This document shows positions 22,532 to 30,536 of a stretch of DNA of 37,502 nt, piece after piece. The translations under genes were made by a program, and so were the position numbers. The DNA comes from Fibrobacter succinogenes (lineage in GTDB: Bacteria; Fibrobacterota; Fibrobacteria; Fibrobacterales; Fibrobacteraceae). The notes beneath the pieces were generated by a model. The model searched no databases. It had not been told where the DNA came from and was given only the letters and a program-made list of their open reading frames with translations. The first letter of the stretch is position 1; each line of letters begins with the position of its first letter. The stretch covers positions 1 through 37,502 of the forward strand of contig CACXXH010000017.1 of the NCBI GenBank assembly GCA_902771595.1. Direction: 5' to 3'.

Positions 22532-24730
22532 CTACCTTGCAGTAGACACCATAAACTTCTTGTTGCCAACCATGGAGCGAAGCATGTACACGCCCTGCCT
22601 GAAACCCGCCGCCTTCAGGGACTCCGCAGCAGTACCGGCAACGAGGTCGACGCTTCCGAGGCGCTTTCCGGCAAGGTTATACACATTGTAAGTCTTTGCC
22701 GAAGTCACGTTGAATTGGGTGGCGTGGAGGGCAATAGTCGAAATATCACCCAAAGAGAACCAGTCGACGTTCACGTTGTCACCCGTGACAAGCAGACGGA
22801 TAACGTGCGTTCCCTTGGTAAGCGTGGCCTTGCCGCCATCGAATTCCTTATAGACGCTCCAGTCTTCGCCAGTCTGCGGAACCTTGATGGTATCGCCGAT
22901 AAGGGTCTCTCCATCGAGCAAGAAGCAGAAACTTGCGCCATTTTCCATGCCGGTAGAGGCAGAAACCTTGATGTCATAAGAACCGTCAGCCGGAACATCG
23001 ACCGTGTATTCGAGCCATTCGCCAGATGCCGTGTAACCGATTGCCATGCCCGTACCGCCCAGCACGATGTCTACACCCTGGTCCGCACGGAAATCCGCAT
23101 CGCCCTGGTTTTCGCCTTCGGAATCGCTGTAGGAATCCACATCGCCGCCGCGGCCAGTGCCAGGAACGTCGTACTTTTCAGCTTCAATCTTGGCCGGAAG
23201 CTTGATAGCTTCGCCATCGTAAGGTTTCTGCGGTTCAGGAGGCGTAGAACCGCTGCCTTCGAAGCCCCAGGCCTTGATGGCCATGGTGGAATCCTTGGAG
23301 CCCTTGAACACCAGGAATATCTGGTCAACGATGCCCTTGAGGCCTTCCACATCGCACTTGTTTTCGGCAAAGGTAGACTTGTTGCCAGTATTCTTGAGCG
23401 TGCAGGTGCCGGCAAGCGTACCCGACGCAGAACCCGTGTGAATTTCAATCTTGTTGTCATCAGCCGTACTACCGGCCAAGACAGTAAAGCCCGTCGCCGC
23501 AGCACCGAAGTCCACGCCACTCACGCGAATCCAGGATTCCTTGGAAGAAAGCGGGAGCAGGAGGTGTTCGGAGACCTTGCCCGGGCTCCAGTTGGAACGG
23601 CTACGGATGCCCTTCTGCTTGGAACTCGTGAGAGCCGGGTACCAGTCGTACGGATCGAAGTTCTCAATCTGCTTCGGGCCTTCCTTCGTGAAGGTCAGTT
23701 CCTTCATGGTGCCATCGCTGTTGTAGTAGAACTCGTCAACGCTCACGCTACGGTGGAAAGCGGGAGTCGGGTTCGCCTTGCCGTCTTCGGCAGGAATCTT
23801 TTCGAGGCCGTCATAACCGTTCGCAATGCGGCGGTCATGGTAAGCGACATACCAGTGGCCCTTGAATTCGGCAATGCCATGGTGGTTGTTGTTGTTCGCA
23901 TTGATGTTCTGGCCGCCAATGCTCGGGTTGCCCATGAAGATGCCCTTGTATTCATAGGGGCCCATCGGACTATCCGACATGCCGTAGGCAATGCGCAGGT
24001 CGGCCGTGCTGTAAGACAAATAGTACTTGCCTTTGTACTTGTGGATGTAGGACGCTTCCATGGCTTTGGGACCACCGATCTTCAGGTGGGTCTTGGAACT
24101 CACATCGAAGCCCTTCATATCCTTGTTCAGTTTGTAGATATTGAAGATGTCGTTGTTGTTGTTATTTGCCGGGCGGCTATCGCTGCTACCGCCACCGAAG
24201 GTGAAGTAGCCCTGGCCATCGTCATCGAAGAAGATTGCCGGGTCAAAACACCAGCCGATGCCGTCGCAGTCCGCGAGACCGCCACCCCAGTTGTTGATGA
24301 GTTTCTTGCCGCCCGAAACCGGGTTGGTCCAAGGGCCGGCAATGCTGTCGGCACCGATAAGGCCAATGCCGCCACCACCGCCATCGGGGAACACGATGTA
24401 GAGTCTGTGGTCATTGGGGTTCACGGCAATACCGGACGCCCAGATGGCACCAATACCGTCGACCTTTCGCGCATCGTAAATGATGCCGAAATCGGTCCAG
24501 TTCTTCATATCCTTGGTACGGAAACCATAGAGGGCCTTGATGTCATAGTCACCGGCATTGGCCGCAGCCGGGTCATCGGAATCGGTGATGACGTAGAAGT
24601 AGGTGCCATCGGAAGCAGCACCCGGGTCCGCCAGGTAATGGTAGCTGGAAATCGGATTGTCGGCCAAGGCTGCCGTGGCGAGAATTCCCACGGCAACCAG
24701 GCCGAACTTTCCCATACAATACTTTTTCAT
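22532..24730 (-). CDS. Secreted GH43 with two CBM6-like modules and sorting tail (GH43-A)
   Basis: Start at ATG 24730 (732 residues), with AAGGGATGT before it and a signal peptide ending ALA (about 23). The five-bladed propeller (25-370) holds the GH43 triad: base Asp35 (HYLADPG), modulator Asp163 (CFDPAIF) and acid Glu225 (KAMEASYIHK). A beta-sandwich resembling CBM6 (about 375-492), a linker (PPEPQKP), a clear CBM6 (about 508-662; SGEWLEYTVDV, VNVDWFSLGD) and a C-terminal domain (about 668-732) follow. Its YNVYNLAGKRLGSVDL and GVYMLRSMVGNKKFMV resemble type IX secretion sorting domains. Arabinofuranosidase or xylosidase action on arabinoxylan is likely; specificity is not readable. Confidence 0.88.
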   Translation of the reverse strand: MKKYCMGKFGLVAVGILATAALADNPISSYHYLADPGAASDGTYFYVITDSDDPAAANAGDYDIKALYGFRTKDMKNWTDFGIIYDARKVDGIGAIWASGIAVNPNDHRLYIVFPDGGGGGIGLIGADSIAGPWTNPVSGGKKLINNWGGGLADCDGIGWCFDPAIFFDDDGQGYFTFGGGSSDSRPANNNNNDIFNIYKLNKDMKGFDVSSKTHLKIGGPKAMEASYIHKYKGKYYLSYSTADLRIAYGMSDSPMGPYEYKGIFMGNPSIGGQNINANNNNHHGIAEFKGHWYVAYHDRRIANGYDGLEKIPAEDGKANPTPAFHRSVSVDEFYYNSDGTMKELTFTKEGPKQIENFDPYDWYPALTSSKQKGIRSRSNWSPGKVSEHLLLPLSSKESWIRVSGVDFGAAATGFTVLAGSTADDNKIEIHTGSASGTLAGTCTLKNTGNKSTFAENKCDVEGLKGIVDQIFLVFKGSKDSTMAIKAWGFEGSGSTPPEPQKPYDGEAIKLPAKIEAEKYDVPGTGRGGDVDSYSDSEGENQGDADFRADQGVDIVLGGTGMAIGYTASGEWLEYTVDVPADGSYDIKVSASTGMENGASFCFLLDGETLIGDTIKVPQTGEDWSVYKEFDGGKATLTKGTHVIRLLVTGDNVNVDWFSLGDISTIALHATQFNVTSAKTYNVYNLAGKRLGSVDLVAGTAAESLKAAGFRQGVYMLRSMVGNKKFMVSTAR

Positions 24731-24845
24731 ATACACATCCCTTTTTTTAAACCACACTATTGCAGTTTCGCTACCTATAATCTACCCCTAAAAAACGCTT
24801 TCTTTACCCCCCCAAAAAACACATTCCATTGACTTTTTATCCATA
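24731..24845 (-). promoter_or_regulatory. Upstream region of GH43-A
   Basis: Minus-strand order: GTCAAT (24833-24828), G7TAAA (24813-24803), 21 bases, ATTATA (24781-24776), then GAA-CTGCAATAGTG and AAGGGATGT before the ATG. The same order and the 21-base gap recur upstream of GH43-B. ATTGACTTTTTATCCATA (24828-24845, plus strand) is repeated exactly at 29811-29828. Confidence 0.5.
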
Positions 24846-24856
24846 ACAACAACAAA

Positions 24857-24879
24857 CATCCCGGAGCGGGTCCGGGATG
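24857..24879 (-). terminator. Intrinsic terminator of GH43-B
   Basis: CATCCCGGA-CCCGC-TCCGGGATG on the minus strand, a nine-base-pair stem followed by TTTGTTGTTGTT, about 55 bases after the GH43-B stop. Confidence 0.82.
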
Positions 24880-24932
24880 CCTTTTAAGGTCTAATTTGCC
24901 GTTTTTTGTTAAAAAGCCTGTAGTTTTTCGAT

Positions 24933-27167
24933 TTATTCGGCAACTCTGGCCATGAATTTCTTATTGCCGCGAACGGAACGGAGCATGTAAACGCCCTGCG
25001 AGAAACCGGCGGAGCGAAGCGCATCCTGCACCTTGCAGCCTTCCAGGTCCACGGTACCCACCAGAGCGCCCTTCAGGTCGAACACGCGGAACGTATTGGA
25101 GCTCATCGCATTCAAGTGGACCGTTTCGCGGAGAGAAATCGTGCCAATCGGTTCCGGGTCGGTAGCATCCTTGCCTTCGACAAACGTGATGTAGTCAATG
25201 TCCAGCCAGTCGCCCGTAACGGTGAAGCGCAAGATGTGTTCACCGGCGGTAAGGCTCACGTTCGTCTTGACCTTGTTGTAATCATCCCAGTTGTCTTCGC
25301 CTTCGTTTGCCGGGATGGCGATTTCATCGGTGATGTCATTGTCATCTATGGAAAGCTTGAAGCTGGATGTATTGGCGGCAGAAGCGACAGAGGCAAACAT
25401 CGTGTAGTCACCATCCTTTTCCACGTTCACCGTGTATTCAAGCCATTCGCCAGTCTGGTTGTAGCCCACCACGTAGCCGGTAGTCTTCTTGTAAATGTCG
25501 ACGCCCGTATCTTCGCGGTAGCTCTTGCCGCCATTGCTTTCGGCGCCATGGTCTTCGCTGTCGTTGTCGCTGTAAGAGGCCAAGCCAGCGCCACGGCCAG
25601 TACCCGGTTCATCGAAGTTTTCCATTTCGATTTTTCCAGGAATTGCCCAAGCCTTGCCGCCAAACGGCTTCTGCGGTTCAGGAGGAGTCGTGCCGCTGCC
25701 TTCGAAGCCCCAGGCCTTGATGACCATAGTGGAATCCTGAGCGCCCTTGAACACGAGGAACAACTGCTTCACGATGCCCTTGAGGCCTTCGACTTCACAC
25801 TTGTTTTCGGCATAGACCGTCTTGCTGCCAGTATTCTTGAGGGCGCAAGTTCCAGCGAGCGTACCCGTCGCAGAACCAGTGCGAATTTCAATCTTGTTGC
25901 CATCGGCGGCGCTTGCGGCTTCGACAGTGAAGCCCGTAGCGGCAGTACCGAAATCAACACCAGAAACGCGGAGCCAAGATTCCTTGGAAGAAAGCGGGAG
26001 CAACACGTGTTCAGCCTTCTTGCCCTGCACAAAATTGGAGCGGCTGCGGATGCCCTTCTGCTTGGAACTCGTGAGAGCCGGATACCAATCGTAGGGGTCA
26101 AAGTTTTCAATCTGTTCCGGGCCTTCGTTGGTGCAAACCACCTGCTTGATGGTACCGTCGGCATTGTAGAACATTTCGTCCACAGAAACGCTGCGGTGGT
26201 AACCTTCGTTCGGGTTGGCACGACCGTCATCGGCCGGGATGACTTCCAGGCCGTTGTGGCCCTTCGCAATACGGCGGTCATGGTACACCACGTAAGAATG
26301 GCCCTTGAATTCGGCAATACCATGGTGGTTGTTGTTGCCGTTGATGCTCCTGCCGTTCATGCTCGGATCACCAAGGATGGTACCCTTCCAAGTGTACGGA
26401 CCCATTACATTATTAGAAGTACCGTAGTCAATCGTGGGAGCGCCCTGCTGCCAACCGGTACTGTACGAGAAATAGTAAGTGCCATTGTGCTTATGGATGT
26501 AAGAAGCTTCGAGCATCTTGCGGGTCGGCAAGTTGTTCACCTTCACGTGAGAACCGTTACCCACCGGAGCATCCTTCGCGTCGTTCAGCTTGACGATATC
26601 GAAGTTGTCGGTGTTCGGGCGGCTATTGCTTTCGCCACCGCCCCACGTCACGTAGGTGGTTCCGTCGTCATCGATAAAGATACCCGGGTCAAAGCACCAG
26701 GACACGCCATCGCAACCGATGATGCCTCGGCCACCGACAAGCTTATCCTTGCCCTGGCCCACAGCGTTTGTCCACGGGCCGTCGATAGCAGGGGCCTTGA
26801 TATAGCCAATGCCGCCACCACCGCCATCGGGGAACACGATGTAGAACGTACCGTTATGCACGGCGATACCGGAAGCCCAGATATCGTTAATGCCGTTTAC
26901 CTTGCGGGCATCGTAAATGATGCCGAAGTCGGTCCAGTTCTGCATATCCTTACTGCGGAATGCATAAAGAGCGTAAATCTTGTAGCCGTCGGAGTTGGCC
27001 GGTGCCGGGTCATCGGAGTCGGTGATGATGTAGAAATATTCATCATCTGCGGCAGCGCCGGGGTCAGCCAGGTAGTGATAGGTAGAAATCGGGTTATCGG
27101 CGAGAGCCATGCTGGCAAGGCCGCCCACAACAGCCAAGCCAAGCTTTCCAATGGAAATCTTTTTCAT
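24933..27167 (-). CDS. Secreted GH43 with two CBM6-like modules and sorting tail (GH43-B)
   Basis: A tandem paralogue of GH43-A. I start at ATG 27167 (744 residues); GGGATG gives proper spacing, and the leader matches that of GH43-A. The signal peptide ends ALA at about 23. The triad is Asp35, Asp160 (CFDPGIF) and Glu220 (KMLEASYIHK). The two CBM6-like modules and the PPEPQKP linker follow in the same order, and the C-terminal tail ends GVYMLRSVRGNKKFMARVAE. Long identical stretches with GH43-A (for example FDPYDWYPALTSSKQKG) point to recent duplication or gene conversion. The second CBM6 resembles that of the GH30 enzyme (VDIYKKTTGYVVGYNQTGEW). Confidence 0.88.
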   Translation of the reverse strand: MKKISIGKLGLAVVGGLASMALADNPISTYHYLADPGAAADDEYFYIITDSDDPAPANSDGYKIYALYAFRSKDMQNWTDFGIIYDARKVNGINDIWASGIAVHNGTFYIVFPDGGGGGIGYIKAPAIDGPWTNAVGQGKDKLVGGRGIIGCDGVSWCFDPGIFIDDDGTTYVTWGGGESNSRPNTDNFDIVKLNDAKDAPVGNGSHVKVNNLPTRKMLEASYIHKHNGTYYFSYSTGWQQGAPTIDYGTSNNVMGPYTWKGTILGDPSMNGRSINGNNNHHGIAEFKGHSYVVYHDRRIAKGHNGLEVIPADDGRANPNEGYHRSVSVDEMFYNADGTIKQVVCTNEGPEQIENFDPYDWYPALTSSKQKGIRSRSNFVQGKKAEHVLLPLSSKESWLRVSGVDFGTAATGFTVEAASAADGNKIEIRTGSATGTLAGTCALKNTGSKTVYAENKCEVEGLKGIVKQLFLVFKGAQDSTMVIKAWGFEGSGTTPPEPQKPFGGKAWAIPGKIEMENFDEPGTGRGAGLASYSDNDSEDHGAESNGGKSYREDTGVDIYKKTTGYVVGYNQTGEWLEYTVNVEKDGDYTMFASVASAANTSSFKLSIDDNDITDEIAIPANEGEDNWDDYNKVKTNVSLTAGEHILRFTVTGDWLDIDYITFVEGKDATDPEPIGTISLRETVHLNAMSSNTFRVFDLKGALVGTVDLEGCKVQDALRSAGFSQGVYMLRSVRGNKKFMARVAE

Positions 27168-27290
27168 TTTTAACATCCCTTTTCGACTGCACCATTACAG
27201 TCTTCACCACTGTATAATTTAATGCCGTAAAAACCCCTTTTTACCCCCTCCCAATCAAATTGCATTGACGGATTGTCAATAAATGCACCG
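27168..27290 (-). promoter_or_regulatory. Upstream region of GH43-B with a palindromic ATTGAC site
   Basis: Same architecture as upstream of GH43-A: GGGAGGGGGTAAA (27252-27240), 21 bases, ATTATA (27218-27213), GAAGACTGTAATGGTG, AAGGGATGT. Here the ATTGAC half-site is part of a perfect inverted repeat ATTGAC-N5-GTCAAT (27264-27280), operator-like in size. Confidence 0.5.
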
Positions 27291-27295
27291 AAATA

Positions 27296-27390
27296 CGTGA
27301 GCCGAAGATGGTTCGTATTAACGAACCATTGTAGGCGAGAGCGAGTGAGAAACCGGAGGATTTAATATTTGGGACGTCGAACGAGCAGTC
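27296..27390 (+). repeat. Copy 2 of the 95-bp structured dispersed element
   Basis: CGTGAGC (27296-27302), hairpin ATGGTTCG-TATTAA-CGAACCAT (27308-27329), GCGAGAGCGAG (27335-27345), CCGGAGGATTTAAT (27353-27366), CGAGCAGTC (27382-27390). First-to-last landmark distance is 86 bases, as in copy 1. It lies between GH43-B and the deleted GH43 remnant, in a 485-bp gene-free stretch. Confidence 0.7.
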
Positions 27391-27392
27391 GC

Positions 27393-27427
27393 AAAAAAAA
27401 GTACTCCGAGTTACCCCGGGGTACTTA
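27393..27427 (-). terminator. Intrinsic terminator downstream of the GH43 remnant and lipoprotein
   Basis: AGTACCCCG-GGGTAACT-CGGAGTACT on the minus strand (one G-T pair) followed by eight T (27400-27393). It would end transcripts arriving from the TIGR02147-lipoprotein pair. A second small hairpin GACGCC-GAAAA-GGCGTC (27429-27445) lies just before it. Confidence 0.75.
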
Positions 27428-27448
27428 TGACGCCGAAAAGGCGTCGGT

Positions 27449-27545
27449 CTGGATGTGTGGTGTTTAGGGACTCTTTCTGGCCTTATCTATTCACCGCGGC
27501 CATAAACTTCTTAGTTGAAATCGGTTTATCCGCCAAACCTGTTCC
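27449..27545 (-). pseudogene. Internally deleted remnant of a GH43-type gene
   Basis: A minus-strand frame reads GTGLADKPIST directly followed by KKFMAAVNR and TAA (27485-27483). LADKPIST matches the mature N-terminus LADNPIST of GH43-B, and KKFMA matches the C-terminal tail of both GH43 proteins. The 3' flank (27482-27449) matches the GH43-A 3' flank (22531-22500), sharing CCCTAAAC-CACACATCCAG. So an additional paralogue seems to have lost everything between its signal peptide and its last dozen codons. No functional product is expected. Confidence 0.65.
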
Positions 27546-27652
27546 TATGCACCAATAAAGATATCTTGAAAAAAAAGAAAAGTGCCGCACGCCGCGACAC
27601 TTCCCATTTACAATTTGTCTATACCTTTATAAGGTTTCCGAAACAGCAAAAA

Positions 27653-28894
27653 CTACTTTCCCTGTTTCTTCGCGACAAACTCGCTATAACCGAACACCTC
27701 GATATCATCGATCCAGAACTCGCCGCCCGTACCTCCGAATATGGAGATGTCGGTAATGCGCCTGTTCACGACATCCCAGCCGAGGTTGCCACCAATCTTA
27801 TTGCTGTCGGATTCCTGAAGTTCGCTGGGTATAACCACGTAGCGGTTCCAGACGGTATCGATATCGATGTGCGTCCAGGCCTTTCCGCTTTCTTCTTCGG
27901 AAGTGCTGTCGAGGTTCATGTCGAACGAGAACGAAATGTACCTGCGCTTGGTCGAGTCGGTGACGGCATTGGCGCGAGCCCAGAACACGATGGAATCGAG
28001 TCCGCTCATGTCGACAAAGCCACCCAGTTCATAACCCATCAGCACCCACTGGTACAGGGAATCGTTCGTGCATGTAAAGTGCGCGACCTTGCCTTCCCGG
28101 CCAAGGCCTGCCTCGGCCACTTCGACTTCGCCCAAGGCATACTCGCTGTGATCGACTTTCCAATTGTCTACGCCCTTCTCGAAATCGTCAAGAACAAACG
28201 AAAGAATAGGCGGTCTAGCATCAATCTGGACTTCGCGGAACTGGCCCGACCTGACATCGGCGAGCACGGAACCGAGCTTGCGGATAAAGTTCACCCGCTG
28301 CTTCTTGCCCTTCTCGTTAACGACGGTAGAATCATCCTGAACGAAGGCGACCATCTCGAAGTTGCCCGCAGGCAGGGACTCGAATTCGAAGTTGCCATCG
28401 GAATCGGTTTCGGTACTGTAGTCAAGGCCCTGGACGGCGACAGTGACAGGCTCGTTGGAGCCTTCTTCGAGCACCACCTGGCCCGCGACCGCACCCGGAG
28501 GTCCGACATGCAGGGACACGCGGCCACCATCGGTATGCCACGACCTGTAATTGAACGTGGAGGCGCCCTTCAACGAATCACCGCGGGCTTCCACTATATA
28601 GCTGCCATAGCCCAAATTGCGAAGTTCCAACGATCCGGAAGCGTCGGTCTCGAAATTCATATTCGCAGTAGCAAGAGAATCACTCAGAGTATCGCCGCTG
28701 GCCAGATAGCTATCCGGGCGGACAAAAACCTTGATATGTGCCGCCGGAGTCCCGTCGGCAAGTTGCACGGAAAGGGCGATGGAATTTTCCGTTTCCATCG
28801 ACGAACCGGCGCCTTCGATACCATTCTCGCCAGTACACGCGACAAAGAAACCGCTCAATGTCGCCAACCCTATTTTCCACACCCTATTCATCAT
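27653..28894 (-). CDS. Lipoprotein with carboxypeptidase-regulatory-like and CBM-like domains
   Basis: The 413-residue product has a type II signal peptide (GLATLSGFFVAC, Cys20) and a Gly/Ser linker. Two beta-sandwich repeats of carboxypeptidase-regulatory/Cna-B type are suggested by TDASGSLELRNLGYGSYIVEA and GQVVLEEGSNEPVTVAVQG with TDSDGNFEFESLPAGNFEMVA. The C-terminal half (about 235-400; LDDFEKGVDNWKVD, FWIDDIEVFGY) resembles CBM11/CIA30-like jelly rolls. It is probably surface-exposed and may bind carbohydrate, which is inference. Its ATG overlaps the TGA of the upstream TIGR02147 gene, so the two are coupled. Confidence 0.8.
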   Translation of the reverse strand: MMNRVWKIGLATLSGFFVACTGENGIEGAGSSMETENSIALSVQLADGTPAAHIKVFVRPDSYLASGDTLSDSLATANMNFETDASGSLELRNLGYGSYIVEARGDSLKGASTFNYRSWHTDGGRVSLHVGPPGAVAGQVVLEEGSNEPVTVAVQGLDYSTETDSDGNFEFESLPAGNFEMVAFVQDDSTVVNEKGKKQRVNFIRKLGSVLADVRSGQFREVQIDARPPILSFVLDDFEKGVDNWKVDHSEYALGEVEVAEAGLGREGKVAHFTCTNDSLYQWVLMGYELGGFVDMSGLDSIVFWARANAVTDSTKRRYISFSFDMNLDSTSEEESGKAWTHIDIDTVWNRYVVIPSELQESDSNKIGGNLGWDVVNRRITDISIFGGTGGEFWIDDIEVFGYSEFVAKKQGK

Positions 28895-29754
28895 TTTTTT
28901 ACTCCTGCACCATCCCCCATAATAGCATTTTCCGAAGAACTACCCTTGCGGGCTACCGGGTAAAACGCCATCGAAAGCTGCATAACGCGGTCGGGATTCT
29001 TAGCCTCGTCCACGCGTTTTTGCACTAATCTGCGGAATTCCCTCAACATTTCGCCCAAATCCTCGAAACAGGACTGGTCGACAGATAGCGTCAGGGTAGA
29101 AATATTGCGTTCGTCGACAGGAATGTTCTCCAGGGCGTCGCTCGCGAGCCCGAGCACCTGCCGCTGGAAGTTCCTCACCGCCTTCGCCTTTTCCGGGCCA
29201 CCCACCGTGAGGTGCGCATCCGTCAGCGCAAGGCGTCCGCTCGCCAACTTCTTGACAAGCCCGACCTCCTTCAAAATCTCGATAGCCTCGGTCACCTGCT
29301 CCTCGGAAATGGGCGGGCAGATGTCCTTGGCAATCTGCTTCACGTTCACCACCCCGCCGTTCAGGTCGAGGTAGGCGCGCACGGCCGGAATCCACCAGTT
29401 TTCGAGCAGCTTGAGTTCCGCCGCCTGGAGGCTGTGGCGTTCCACGTCGCGAAGGGAAAGCGCCTTCGCCATCAATTCTTCTTTCTTAGCCTTGTCCTTG
29501 CTCACCGCGGCAGAGAACAGCAGGTCGAAGTACTCGGCCTCGCGACCGTTCAGGGCAAGGATTTCTTTGGCAGCCTGGAGCGCATGAGCGGGCAGGTGCT
29601 GTTTTTTCTGCAACACGCGGTAAAGGTAGCTGGAATCCAGCCCCAGCTTATCGCCCATCATGCGATAGCTATAGAAGGGCATCTCCGCCTTGCGGCGGTC
29701 GTAGTAGTCCTTCAAGAAGTCGCGGTAGTCCGCTATGTCCGAAAAAATAACCAT
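28891..29754 (-). CDS. TIGR02147 family protein
   Basis: A 287-residue cytosolic protein of the TIGR02147 family, recalled as highly expanded in Fibrobacter. The N-terminus DIADYRDFLKDYYDRRK is followed by a helix-turn-helix-like segment (MGDKLGLDSSYLYRVLQKK, about 33-51). The middle is helical (AAELKLLENWWIPAVRAYLDL), with a possible second winged helix (ISEEQVTEAIEILKEVGLVKKL) and a C-terminal alpha/beta part. The function is not established. The DNA-binding look and the coupling to a lipoprotein suggest a dedicated regulator of an envelope protein. It diverges from the ECF sigma gene. Confidence 0.85.
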   Translation of the reverse strand: MVIFSDIADYRDFLKDYYDRRKAEMPFYSYRMMGDKLGLDSSYLYRVLQKKQHLPAHALQAAKEILALNGREAEYFDLLFSAAVSKDKAKKEELMAKALSLRDVERHSLQAAELKLLENWWIPAVRAYLDLNGGVVNVKQIAKDICPPISEEQVTEAIEILKEVGLVKKLASGRLALTDAHLTVGGPEKAKAVRNFQRQVLGLASDALENIPVDERNISTLTLSVDQSCFEDLGEMLREFRRLVQKRVDEAKNPDRVMQLSMAFYPVARKGSSSENAIMGDGAGVKK

Positions 29755-29972
29755 CAGCTATTAAATTACCCTTTGCAAAGTAGAAAAAAAAGGCTTTTTG
29801 TAAATTCTCTATTGACTTTTTATCCATAGGGAAGTTGACGGGAATCACAAAATAGGGCCTTTTTTCCCGATTTTTCGCCATTTTTTCTATGTTGCCACAA
29901 AAAGCACAGCAAACGACAAAAAGAATCTTTTCCATGCAACCACCCCCCACCCCCACGCATCAAAATAAAAGA
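29755..29972. promoter_or_regulatory. Divergent promoter region, TIGR02147 / ECF sigma
   Basis: A 218-bp AT-rich gap. It holds ATTGACTTTTTATCCATA (29811-29828), an exact copy of the sequence upstream of GH43-A, in the same orientation relative to the TIGR02147 gene. TTGACT and TTGACG (29812, 29834) could be -35 boxes towards the sigma gene, but no good -10 follows at 16-18 bases. Confidence 0.4.
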
Positions 29973-30536
29973 ATGGACGAAAGAGTGATTCTAAAGATGG
30001 TTCGGGAAGGCAGCCGCGAGGCGCTTGGAATGCTGTGGAGCGAACACAGCAGCAAAGTCCTGAACCTTGCCTTCAGAATGCTCCGGGACAGGGACGAAGC
30101 CGAAGACATCCTCATGGACGTTTTCGTCCAAGTACCCTCCGCCATCAAAAGTTTCAAAGGCCAGAGCGCAGTCTCCACGTGGCTTTACCGCCTCACGGTG
30201 AACGCATGCCTCATGAAGTTGCGAGCGGGCAAACGCCACCGCGAGCTCGAAGAGGAACACCTCGACACGATTATCGAGGAAGCCCTCGGGACGGGCGAAA
30301 CGACGAGCGATTTCGACCCGACGCTTCTCGAAAAGGGGCTCGCGCAGCTGAACGCAGAAACGCGAAGCATGCTCTGGCTCAAGGACGCCGAGGACCTGGA
30401 TGTTAAGGATCTTGCCGAGATTTACAAGATGCCCGAAGGCACCGTCAAGGCGAGACTGAGCCGCGCAAGGAGTTTTGTTCGCAACTATATAAACGAACGC
30501 AAAGCCAGTATCAACAAGGAGTGCAACCATGCCTAA
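29973..30536 (+). CDS. ECF-type RNA polymerase sigma factor
   Basis: From ATG 29973 the protein has 187 residues, the usual ECF size; the open frame reaches 29889 but the extra residues are Pro/Gln-rich and unsupported. Region 2 is clear (EALGMLWSEHSSKVLNLAF, DEAEDILMDVFVQV, STWLYRLTVNACLMKLR). Region 4 is LNAETRSMLWLKDAEDL with VKDLAEIYKMPEGTVKARLSRAR as helix-turn-helix. It directs core polymerase to stress-type promoters. The next gene begins inside its last codons, the arrangement expected for an anti-sigma partner. Confidence 0.9.
   Translation: MDERVILKMVREGSREALGMLWSEHSSKVLNLAFRMLRDRDEAEDILMDVFVQVPSAIKSFKGQSAVSTWLYRLTVNACLMKLRAGKRHRELEEEHLDTIIEEALGTGETTSDFDPTLLEKGLAQLNAETRSMLWLKDAEDLDVKDLAEIYKMPEGTVKARLSRARSFVRNYINERKASINKECNHA

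Noticed and set aside
20010..27173. Long plus-strand frames opposite the GH30 and GH43 genes
   Set aside because: Mirror frames of the hydrolases with Val/Ala/Arg-rich composition; the minus-strand products have complete catalytic triads, signal peptides and terminators.
27515..28963. 482-codon plus-strand frame
   Set aside because: Shadow of the lipoprotein at 27653-28894; its first part merely runs through the GH43 remnant.
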